Shown piece by piece: positions 21,568-27,483 of a stretch of DNA of 29,373 nt. A model generated the notes under the pieces. It saw only the letters and a program-made list of their open reading frames with translations, was not told the origin of the DNA and ran no database searches. Where the stretch lies: the IMG/VR virus record IMGVR_UViG_3300000325_000020, positions 1 through 29,373 of that record; one strand, given 5' to 3'. This DNA is from a virus. The translations under genes and the position numbers were made by a program. How positions within the stretch are numbered: position 1 is the first letter of the stretch; each line of letters begins with the position of its first letter.

Positions 21568-22206
21568 TTAATTTAAAATTGTCCATTTTTTGTCATTACC
21601 TAAATCATTCATAACCTTTTTATATTTTAAATTTTTAATTTCTCCTGTTATATTATTTTTTACTTTTACTTTATCATTTCTTTCGTACATTTTATCATTT
21701 TTAAACGGAACTATTTTTTTCTCATAATCAAATATTGTTTTTCCGTTAAGATGTGAAATTTCATGTTGTACAGCGATTGCTTCAAGTAACCGTAAATCTT
21801 TATCATCTGCATTTTCTTTTTCCCAAATTCCTTTACCACTGTTTGTTGAAACTCCACTAAAATACCAATTACTTTCTTCTTGTTCTGTATGTACTATAAT
21901 ATTCTTATATCGTTTGGTGTGTACACCTTTCTTTGGATATGAGAGACATCCCTCATAAAAATCTATTTCGTCCCATTTTTCAATTACTGTTGGGTTGATT
22001 AGTATAAGTGGTTCTCTAACATTTACTACTGCTACTTGAGCGTCTATATTGCACTGTGGGGCTGCCAATCCGATTCCCGATTTATTTTTACTTAAAATCT
22101 GGAATAATTCTGTTGCTATTTTTAACCCATCTTCAACTGAAACTTTTTTGAGTTTCTTATTTATAACCGGATTATGTTCTTTGTTGCAATTAATTATTTT
22201 TCGCAT
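21568..22206 (-). CDS. def: Peptide deformylase
   Basis: Removes the formyl group from the N-terminal methionine of new proteins. All three motifs are complete: GIGLAAPQ (44-51), EGCLSYP (85-91) with the metal cysteine, and QHEISH (147-152). Phage deformylases are known from cyanophages and other marine phages, where they are thought to favour turnover or synthesis of particular host membrane proteins. At 212 residues it has an insert around 108-135 and a C-terminal extension. The last 15 or so residues (KVMNDLGNDKKWTILN) appear to replace an original end now found beyond the neighbouring endonuclease. Confidence 0.95.
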   Translation of the reverse strand: MRKIINCNKEHNPVINKKLKKVSVEDGLKIATELFQILSKNKSGIGLAAPQCNIDAQVAVVNVREPLILINPTVIEKWDEIDFYEGCLSYPKKGVHTKRYKNIIVHTEQEESNWYFSGVSTNSGKGIWEKENADDKDLRLLEAIAVQHEISHLNGKTIFDYEKKIVPFKNDKMYERNDKVKVKNNITGEIKNLKYKKVMNDLGNDKKWTILN

Positions 22207-22459
22207 AAACCATCCTGTATACCTTATATAATCTGTTACAGTATTTAAAATCTAACTCACTTATATAACCGTCATCCATATAACCATATTCAAGTTTAGT
22301 AACATATTTAAAATCACTACTCCAATCTCTATCTGTACAATTCAATTCCTTACCTGGTGGTATTTTATACTCACCACCATTAACACGTTTTTTATTGTAG
22401 TCCGCCCATTGAATCATAGTTGACCGTAAATGTTTAAGTTTTTTTAATACAGTATTCAT
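22190..22459 (-). CDS. Small unknown basic protein
   Basis: The start is taken at the ATG at 22459 in ATGA overlap with the previous stop; a GTG two codons upstream is the alternative. 89 residues starting MNTVLKKLKHLRSTMIQWADYNK, then a Tyr/Asp-rich half (YGYMDDGYISELDF). It overlaps the start of def by 17 bases. No domain was recognised. Confidence 0.6.
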   Translation of the reverse strand: MNTVLKKLKHLRSTMIQWADYNKKRVNGGEYKIPPGKELNCTDRDWSSDFKYVTKLEYGYMDDGYISELDFKYCNRLYKVYRMVYAKNN

Positions 22460-22737
22460 CCCCACGTTTTCTTATTATACAACACTACTTGATATTCCAA
22501 CAGTCTCCCACATTCATCACAGAAAATTGGAGTGATTGATTCAAAATTACTATATTGATTCAATACACGTTCACAATGATTTTCAACTTGTTCCCACTCT
22601 TCTGGTACGTTCTTATTTAGAGTGTGTTGTTCAACACTTTCATCACAACATTTAGTTCGAAATGCATATAGTTCCGCATCGGGATTCTCTTTGGACTTAA
22701 AATAATTTCTATCCATTATTGTAAGTTCGGACATCAT
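22456..22737 (-). CDS. Small protein with zinc-binding cysteines
   Basis: 93 residues with a CC pair (TKCCDES) and a CDECG near the C-terminus that could together bind one zinc. The rest is acidic and helical (PEEWEQVENHCERVLNQY). It begins in an ATGATG overlap with the preceding gene. Probably a nucleic-acid or protein-interaction module; family unknown. Confidence 0.6.
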   Translation of the reverse strand: MMSELTIMDRNYFKSKENPDAELYAFRTKCCDESVEQHTLNKNVPEEWEQVENHCERVLNQYSNFESITPIFCDECGRLLEYQVVLYNKKTWG

Positions 22738-22982
22738 TTGTCTAATGCCGTTGAATTACCATCTATCACCCAAACTCCACGGAGATATTCTTTAAGTAAC
22801 CCACTTTCTGCATTACGACGTAAAACAAAATCTTCGTGGGTTTCGTTATCTAATCGCTTAGGACCTTTTAATCCTGCAGAGATTTGGTATCGTTCTTCCA
22901 GAAATACTTCCTGACTCATATACTTTTGACGTGGTGTTCCTTCTCCTGGTTTTGTTATTGGCTTCATTGGTTTTAATGTCAT
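22734..22982 (-). CDS. Small unknown protein
   Basis: 82 residues beginning MTLKPMKPITKPGEGTPRQKY. The basic proline-rich N-terminus is followed by an amphipathic helix region (ETHEDFVLRRNAESGLLKEYL). It carries the standard GGAGAAATAAA ribosome site, which lies in the last codons of the preceding micro-gene. Unrecognised. Confidence 0.6.
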   Translation of the reverse strand: MTLKPMKPITKPGEGTPRQKYMSQEVFLEERYQISAGLKGPKRLDNETHEDFVLRRNAESGLLKEYLRGVWVIDGNSTALDK

Positions 22983-23122
22983 TTTATTTCTCCCATCTTT
23001 TTTCTGTAAAGTTCAGCGTCAGGATCATCTTTTGCCCAGAATTTAGTTCCATCCTTTAACTCATACTGTTTATAATTATGAGCTATATGAAACGGTGTAT
23101 CTTTTTTCTTTTTTCTTGCCAT
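22979..23122 (-). CDS. 47-residue lysine-rich protein
   Basis: It starts in TAATG overlap with the previous stop and ends in ATGA overlap with the next gene. The product begins MARKKKKDTPFHIAHNYKQY, and DDPDAELYRKKMGEI follows later. It is highly basic at the N-terminus and could bind nucleic acid. The double overlap is good evidence that it is translated. Confidence 0.6.
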   Translation of the reverse strand: MARKKKKDTPFHIAHNYKQYELKDGTKFWAKDDPDAELYRKKMGEIK

Positions 23123-23346
23123 TATTTTATTGCCTCTGTTAATTTAATACCTGCATTAAAACCCATATTATAAGCATTATCTATTTTAGATTCTATACCA
23201 GTATCTATTATATTCCACCATAACATTGCTGATACTATCCACATCCACGTTGATATTTTTAATCCAAACATAGTACTGGACATCTGTTCATTCATCCACA
23301 TTGTACCAGTATTAAATGGTTTTATAACCCAATTCATTAATTCCAT
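23122..23346 (-). CDS. Small membrane protein
   Basis: The 74-residue protein has one clear membrane helix (about 32-48, STWMWIVSAMLWWNIID) and many Met and Trp residues. An amphipathic region precedes it (PFNTGTMWMNEQMSSTMFGL) and a short polar tail follows. Early-region location suggests a host-takeover or superinfection-exclusion role, which is speculation. Confidence 0.6.
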   Translation of the reverse strand: MELMNWVIKPFNTGTMWMNEQMSSTMFGLKISTWMWIVSAMLWWNIIDTGIESKIDNAYNMGFNAGIKLTEAIK

Positions 23347-23348
23347 AT

Positions 23349-23783
23349 TTATTCTTCTCCGAGTTTGTGATTTAAAAAATCTTTTTGTTTTTTGATTGCT
23401 TTCTTTAACGCTACTTTCCGTTCCTTATCCATAGCAAGTAACATCTGTTGTTTAGTTCTACGTTTCGTTTTCTTCTTGGATGGTATAACTTTCGTAGGTT
23501 TTAATGTACCTTTGAGTTTAGGTTGTTCTTTACCCTTATGAAAAACATTACCATCCACATCAACAAATTCTGACATCCAATGCCATCCAACTGGACGACC
23601 GGTTGGACTATATGCTGATTTTGATTTTTCAACTGGGTAGTCTCGTGCCATAACCATATTAACACACATACTACACTTTACGGATACCGCTTCATCTCCT
23701 ACACTTTTAACTTCACGTCCACATGAACATTCCATATAACGAATTCCATCTACTTCATATGAGTTACTTACTTTTTGTTTCAT
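23349..23783 (-). CDS. Zinc-ribbon protein with basic tail
   Basis: 144 residues with four cysteines, CSCG (about 19-22) and CSMC (37-40), forming an N-terminal zinc ribbon. A conserved-looking segment RPVGWHWMSEFVDVDGNVFHKG is followed by a lysine-rich tail (SKKKTKRRTKQQ). I recall similar proteins in T4-like marine phages, without a function. The architecture suggests binding to nucleic acid or a transcription component. Confidence 0.7.
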   Translation of the reverse strand: MKQKVSNSYEVDGIRYMECSCGREVKSVGDEAVSVKCSMCVNMVMARDYPVEKSKSAYSPTGRPVGWHWMSEFVDVDGNVFHKGKEQPKLKGTLKPTKVIPSKKKTKRRTKQQMLLAMDKERKVALKKAIKKQKDFLNHKLGEE

Positions 23784-23798
23784 TTTGTTTTCCTTTGT

Positions 23799-24134
23799 TT
23801 ATGCGACACCAATGTCGCCTGTTTGTATTGCGTCATTAATTTTTTCTTCTAATACATCATCTAGTATGTCATCAAATGTTTTACCACTATTCCAATTATG
23901 TTTACTATCCATAAATAATACTGGTTGTCCATGCTCTACTTTTAAATTTTCATATGTAGCGTCCTTATCAACTTCAATCAAATGTAAAATCATATGGTCA
24001 TTCATATCTTGAAATAAATCCATCATTTCTACCATTTCATCTTCTGTCTTACCGTGGTATATTGTTTTAATGTCATTTGAGTTTATGCCTATGTCATCAT
24101 CCGACATTACAAGTAACCAACTTTTAGTATGCAT
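23799..24134 (-). CDS. Acidic early protein
   Basis: 111 residues with about 25 Asp/Glu, eight Lys and no Arg. It begins MHTKSWLLVMSDDDIGINSND, and has helical EDEMVEMMDLFQDMND and FDDILDDVLEEKINDAI. The acidity would allow DNA mimicry, but no specific family was recognised. It overlaps the preceding gene by 11 bases and is transcribed from the promoter at 24484-24512. Confidence 0.65.
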   Translation of the reverse strand: MHTKSWLLVMSDDDIGINSNDIKTIYHGKTEDEMVEMMDLFQDMNDHMILHLIEVDKDATYENLKVEHGQPVLFMDSKHNWNSGKTFDDILDDVLEEKINDAIQTGDIGVA

Positions 24135-24456
24135 CTTCAGATCCTTTATATTCTATAAATGGGATATTATTATCAAATTTAACATTACCTTCAACATCAG
24201 TATCTTCAAATAAAACATTCATTCTATTTCCAATGGATTTTTTCAATCTTTCCGCTTTATCCATTAATTGCCAACGACTATATTTTTCTGACCAAACTGG
24301 AAAATTCTTTGGGACCGTTTTAATAGTAACAGATATTGTATTTTTCCAATAAGTGTTGCTAGAAGTTATCGAAGCATTAAATCCCATTTTCTTTAACATC
24401 GGAATTAACTCTTTACGATATTTACCTGCTAATTTTTTTACTTCATTATATACCAT
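24124..24456 (-). CDS. First gene behind an early promoter, small basic alpha/beta protein
   Basis: 110 residues. The N-terminal helix MVYNEVKKLAGKYRKELIPML is followed by strands (NTISVTIKTVPKNFP) and a helix (LMDKAERLKKSIGNRM), suggesting a small alpha/beta fold. It lies about 20 bases downstream of the predicted transcription start. Function is unknown; an early host-interaction role is inferred from position only. Confidence 0.65.
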   Translation of the reverse strand: MVYNEVKKLAGKYRKELIPMLKKMGFNASITSSNTYWKNTISVTIKTVPKNFPVWSEKYSRWQLMDKAERLKKSIGNRMNVLFEDTDVEGNVKFDNNIPFIEYKGSEDAY

Positions 24457-24483
24457 ATGATTTTGTCCTTTTAGTTTCCTTTG

Positions 24484-24512
24484 ATCTTACAACAAAAAAA
24501 TGAGAAAGTCAA
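24484..24512 (-). promoter_or_regulatory. Sigma70-like early promoter
   Basis: Minus strand TTGACT (24512-24507), 17-base spacer rich in T, TAAGAT (24489-24484). It lies upstream of an AAAAGGAC ribosome region and the ATG at 24456. The run AAATAACAC before the -35 matches that before the promoter at 24987-25015. Confidence 0.85.
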
Positions 24513-24522
24513 GTGTTATTTT

Positions 24523-24759
24523 TTATAATTCTGGGTGTGATTTGTCAAACCAAAAATCTTCATCATTAACATATTCCATATCTATATAGTCCATAATTTC
24601 GCCAGCAAGATTTTCATTAAATTTCCAAAAATCATCGCCAGACATTTCATTAATTTTTGTTATGTGAACTTCATCACTCGTTACATTCCACGATACATTA
24701 TAATAAATATTAGTATCTTCATCAAAATACTCAAACTCTTCATCAAAAAACCAAGTCAT
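24523..24759 (-). CDS. Very acidic early protein, possible DNA mimic
   Basis: 78 residues with 22 Asp/Glu, three Lys and no Arg, plus many Phe, Tyr and Trp: FFDEEFEYFDEDTNIYY, EIMDYIDMEYVNDEDFWF. Size, charge and aromatic content resemble small DNA-mimic proteins that inhibit host DNA-binding enzymes (for example Ocr- or Gam-type), although no homology is claimed. It forms a pair with the preceding gene, directly under an early promoter. Confidence 0.65.
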   Translation of the reverse strand: MTWFFDEEFEYFDEDTNIYYNVSWNVTSDEVHITKINEMSGDDFWKFNENLAGEIMDYIDMEYVNDEDFWFDKSHPEL

Positions 24760-24960
24760 TTATCTATCTCCTAAATATTCTGGTTCTGATATCATATTTA
24801 ATACTTCATCATCATAAAGTTCTATTCCAACATTTTCTTCATATGCTCTCATAGGCATTTCTTCATTATATTCCAATTCAATATCATATAACTCACCAAC
24901 ATCAGGACCGTCATATCTATCATCTATGAAATTTAATTCTGTATCATTTGTCGAGTTCAT
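24760..24960 (-). CDS. Very acidic first protein of an early transcript
   Basis: An ATG at 24972 is possible, but GGAG six bases before the ATG at 24960 favours the shorter start (MNSTNDTELNF). The 66 residues hold 21 Asp/Glu, three Arg and no Lys. It is the first gene after the promoter at 24987-25015. DNA mimicry or binding to a basic host protein is plausible but untested. Confidence 0.65.
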   Translation of the reverse strand: MNSTNDTELNFIDDRYDGPDVGELYDIELEYNEEMPMRAYEENVGIELYDDEVLNMISEPEYLGDR

Positions 24961-24986
24961 TAGTTTCTCCATTTAATTTCTATTAG

Positions 24987-25015
24987 AATATACGGAAAAG
25001 ATCAATACAAGTCAA
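24987..25015 (-). promoter_or_regulatory. Sigma70-like early promoter
   Basis: Minus strand TTGACT (25015-25010), 17-base spacer, TATATT (24992-24987), preceded by AAAAATAACAC. It lies 27 bases before the ATG at 24960 and drives the acidic-protein genes. With the other two it gives a clear consensus for this phage's early promoters. Confidence 0.88.
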
Positions 25016-25028
25016 GTGTTATTTTTGT

Positions 25029-25970
25029 TTATTTATTTTTATTTTCTACGACTGGATAGTGTATTCCACGATCTTGTGGGACTGTTGGAGTTTCCTTTAT
25101 AACTTTTGTTTCTTCTATAACCTTATCTAACTTTTTTTCAGTAATATCCGGTTCTATTGTTTCTTTAACAAGTTTCTCAAATAATGGTTTATCTTCACCA
25201 TATAGTTTCCACCACTTTTTTCGTTTCTTTGGTTCTGTATTTTCTGGTGGAGTGTGATGTTCTGCTCTATGAACCATTGCTATGTTATATGCAATAACTA
25301 ATACGACAGCCATTGGGTCAAACACGAAAATGAGGATGAATATAAAAAACTTAACTACTGTATCTATATCGGTTTTGAATGTTCTGGCAAGATAGATAGC
25401 TGGACCTACATCAACACCGGTTTCAATTAATACTGTTTTTAAATCTCCAATATCTTCTTTAATATCTAATATTTGTTCATTTAGGTTTAAAATTTTTGGG
25501 TTGTAATCTTCACGGAGTTTTCGTCTGGCTGTAATATAGTTGTCCGGTAATAATGCTACAGATTGTTCTAATTCACTTTTTAGATATACCTTATCTTCTT
25601 CTAACTGTTCTAATCTATCTTCTTTGTAAATCAGTTTTGTAGATTGTTTCTCAAACTCTACTGTGGCCCCTTGATAGGCATTGGATAAGAATCCGAATAT
25701 ACCTGCTGATGTAATTCCAACTAAAGTTATTGTTCCAACCAATAGATAAGTTTTCATAAACCCATTTATTTTAGTCCAATACCGATATAAGAATGATGCT
25801 GTTACTAACTTTGCAAACTCTAATGATCCTGCCATTATCACTACTGCTAATGCTGCTCCGGCGAATAATTTTGATAATCCATATACTGAATAGAATGCCG
25901 CACTACCCGCTACGAGTAGTGCTGCTAATCCTACTAAATATGGAAATGTTTTACTATTTTGCGTCTCCAC
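25029..25970 (-). CDS. Multi-pass membrane protein with cytoplasmic or periplasmic coiled coil
   Basis: 313 residues, GTG start with GGAG seven bases upstream. Three hydrophobic helices lie in the first 100 residues (YLVGLAALLVAGSAAFYSVYGL, LFAGAALAVVIMAGSLEFAKL, TYLLVGTITLVGITSAGIFGFL). A coiled coil follows at about 104-180 (DRLEQLEEDKVYLKSELEQS), then a fourth helix (FFIFILIFVFDPMAVVLVIAYNIAM) and a hydrophilic tail of about 80 residues. I recall a similar protein family, always of unknown function, in T4-like marine phages. A sensor, envelope or DNA-entry role cannot be distinguished. Confidence 0.75.
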   Translation of the reverse strand: METQNSKTFPYLVGLAALLVAGSAAFYSVYGLSKLFAGAALAVVIMAGSLEFAKLVTASFLYRYWTKINGFMKTYLLVGTITLVGITSAGIFGFLSNAYQGATVEFEKQSTKLIYKEDRLEQLEEDKVYLKSELEQSVALLPDNYITARRKLREDYNPKILNLNEQILDIKEDIGDLKTVLIETGVDVGPAIYLARTFKTDIDTVVKFFIFILIFVFDPMAVVLVIAYNIAMVHRAEHHTPPENTEPKKRKKWWKLYGEDKPLFEKLVKETIEPDITEKKLDKVIEETKVIKETPTVPQDRGIHYPVVENKNK

Positions 25971-25991
25971 ATGATCTCTCCAATTACTTTG

Positions 25992-26177
25992 TTATTCATC
26001 TTCTAACTCGATGAGATTTAAAATAATAGATATTTTATCTTCCATTATTTCTAATCTACCAGCGAGTTCTTTTACTGGAATAACCTTTCCTTCGGCGTCG
26101 AATAAGTTTGACCTTAATCTCTCCATCGAAAGTTGTAACTGTTCAATATGTTCTAATATTCTATTTTTTCTTAACAT
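25992..26177 (-). CDS. Small coiled-coil protein
   Basis: 61 residues, two helices: RILEHIEQLQLSMERLRSNL and ELAGRLEIMEDKISIILNLIEL, joined by a short DAEGKVIP turn. This makes an antiparallel helical hairpin. It probably dimerises or packs against a partner. Not recognised. Confidence 0.6.
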   Translation of the reverse strand: MLRKNRILEHIEQLQLSMERLRSNLFDAEGKVIPVKELAGRLEIMEDKISIILNLIELEDE

Positions 26178-26217
26178 TTAATGTATCCTTAATAGTAATA
26201 AATATAATATATATTAA

Positions 26218-26403
26218 CTATTGTTTAGATTCTTCTACTGATGCTTTTCTATATCCGGTAACTAATTTCTTCAATTCACCGAGAGCTTTTCGTGCTCTAC
26301 CACCTGCTGCTTTGTTACCCTTTTCAGAATATATTTCATGGTTTTCTGAAAATTCAGTGTATAGTTTAGTAATCTGTTCGTTTAGTTCATTTAATTTACT
26401 CAT
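26218..26403 (-). CDS. Histone H1-like (Hc1-type) small protein
   Basis: 61 residues with EIYSEKGNKAAGGRARKALGELKKLVTGYRKASVEESK. The segment GNKAAG-x-RARKA followed by L.K.....YRK is the signature of bacterial histone-H1-like Hc1-family proteins, which are common in the Bacteroidetes and chlamydiae and occur in phages. It probably binds DNA. It overlaps the preceding J-domain gene by 8 bases. The fit by eye is good, but not tested by a profile search. Confidence 0.75.
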   Translation of the reverse strand: MSKLNELNEQITKLYTEFSENHEIYSEKGNKAAGGRARKALGELKKLVTGYRKASVEESKQ

Positions 26404-26980
26404 CGTTTTTCTCCTCGTTAATGTTTAGTCCGAGAGATTTTAACATTCCCTCTTTCACTATTTCTTTATTTTCTTCTGGGGTATCTTTCCATTGCCAAGC
26501 GTAAGTTCCTTTGAGTTCATGTATCTTCTCTGTAAGTTTCTTTACACTTTCTTCTAAATACTTACTATCATCTTTTTTAATTTTAGAAATGTCAATTCCT
26601 AATTCCATTGCTATTTCCATCACTCTTGACCAATCTTTATTCTTTACTGATCCTAATGCTTCTTTGTATAAATCTACTAATTTATTATGCCTAACTTGAG
26701 AAATATTTTTGTTTTCAAGTTTATCAGGATGAGTTTTTTGAGCTATCTTTTTAAATACTATATTCACATCCTTTTCTGGAATATCATATTCAATAGGATC
26801 CGTAGCTACTCTTTTAGCATCTTTAGAAGTTTTTTTCTTTCTAAAATACTCACCAAATTCCTTTTCAAACTCAACTAAACTATCATTAAAAATAAATGTA
26901 GTTTCTTCAAGTTCAGTTTTTAAATATAGGATTTGATGTTGTAACTTTTTTCTTTTTAATTCTAATAACTTATCATTCAC
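26396..26980 (-). CDS. J-domain (DnaJ-like) protein
   Basis: 194 residues. An N-terminal coiled coil (KRKKLQHQILYLKTELEETTF) leads to a J-domain-like core: DVNIVFKKIAQKTHPDKLENK with the diagnostic HPD (84-86), then helices (RHNKLVDLYKEALG). J-proteins stimulate DnaK/Hsp70 ATPase; no phage DnaK is seen here, so it may recruit the host Hsp70. The C-terminal half (about 130-194) is helical and specific to this family. It is near the phage groEL/groES. Confidence 0.75.
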   Translation of the reverse strand: MNDKLLELKRKKLQHQILYLKTELEETTFIFNDSLVEFEKEFGEYFRKKKTSKDAKRVATDPIEYDIPEKDVNIVFKKIAQKTHPDKLENKNISQVRHNKLVDLYKEALGSVKNKDWSRVMEIAMELGIDISKIKKDDSKYLEESVKKLTEKIHELKGTYAWQWKDTPEENKEIVKEGMLKSLGLNINEEKNDE

Positions 26981-27207
26981 TACGACTGTGGCATATTATA
27001 TCTATTCAACCAAATGTATAAAGCTTCTTTTTCATCTTTACTCAACAACTCAAATATTTCTGGTTGGACTGGGAGTTCTATTAAATCTATTCTATCTTCA
27101 CCGTCACCATAAACTCTTTTACCATCACCTTCTCCTGGATCAATTCCAAGTTCTTTTAATCTACGTATTAAAATTTTAAAGTTGACCATTTCCTGTTTAT
27201 TGGACAT
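26980..27207 (-). CDS. Small unknown acidic protein
   Basis: 75 residues. An N-terminal helix (VNFKILIRRLKELGID) precedes a Gly/Asp-rich loop (PGEGDGKRVYGDGEDRID) and a C-terminal helix (LLSKDEKEALYIWLNRY). The stop abuts the start of the J-domain gene. Not recognised. Confidence 0.6.
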   Translation of the reverse strand: MSNKQEMVNFKILIRRLKELGIDPGEGDGKRVYGDGEDRIDLIELPVQPEIFELLSKDEKEALYIWLNRYNMPQS

Positions 27208-27245
27208 AATATACTTCTCCTGTTGGTAATAAATATAGATTTTAC

Positions 27246-27428
27246 CTAAATATCATCAAATTCTGCGTCTATTATAGTCATACAGAAATAGAACTTATTA
27301 CCATTGCGAAGTACTGCGTCTGCACCGTATTTATCTTTCCAGTAATCTGTTCCCTTTTCATTTGTTTTATCTACATCCATTTTACCTAATACTTGATATA
27401 AAGTATCTTTTACATTTATTATATCCAT
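27246..27428 (-). CDS. Small unknown protein downstream of groEL
   Basis: 60 residues, MDIINVKDTLYQVLGKMDVDK followed by a short alpha/beta segment ending NKFYFCMTIIDAEFDDI. It lies after the groEL terminator-like hairpin on the minus strand, so it would need read-through or its own start signal. No domain was recognised. Confidence 0.55.
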   Translation of the reverse strand: MDIINVKDTLYQVLGKMDVDKTNEKGTDYWKDKYGADAVLRNGNKFYFCMTIIDAEFDDI

Positions 27429-27445
27429 TTATAATATCCATAATA

Positions 27446-27470
27446 GTGGGACCACTTATTGTGATCCCAC
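27446..27470 (-). terminator. Hairpin terminator after groEL
   Basis: On the minus strand GTGGGATCAC-AATAA-GTGGTCCCAC forms a 10-base-pair stem (one G-U) with a 5-base loop, 14 bases past the groEL stop. It is followed by TATTATGG rather than a clean U-run, so it may terminate partially or protect the groEL mRNA 3' end. Confidence 0.65.
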
Positions 27471-27483
27471 TACCAATGTGGAT

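Noticed and set aside
21458-21586. N-terminal extension of the endonuclease to 21586 (MDNFKLNDIYY...)
   Set aside because: The true start at 21457 has a full AAGGAGAAATAAA site, while the extension overlaps the end of def and crosses the structured RNA.
20458-21700. Group I or II intron in def containing the endonuclease gene
   Set aside because: No P7/P3 core or domain V could be found, the endonuclease reading frame runs right up to the downstream exon-like segment, and def already has its own stop; a free-standing insertion with a substitute 3' end fits better.
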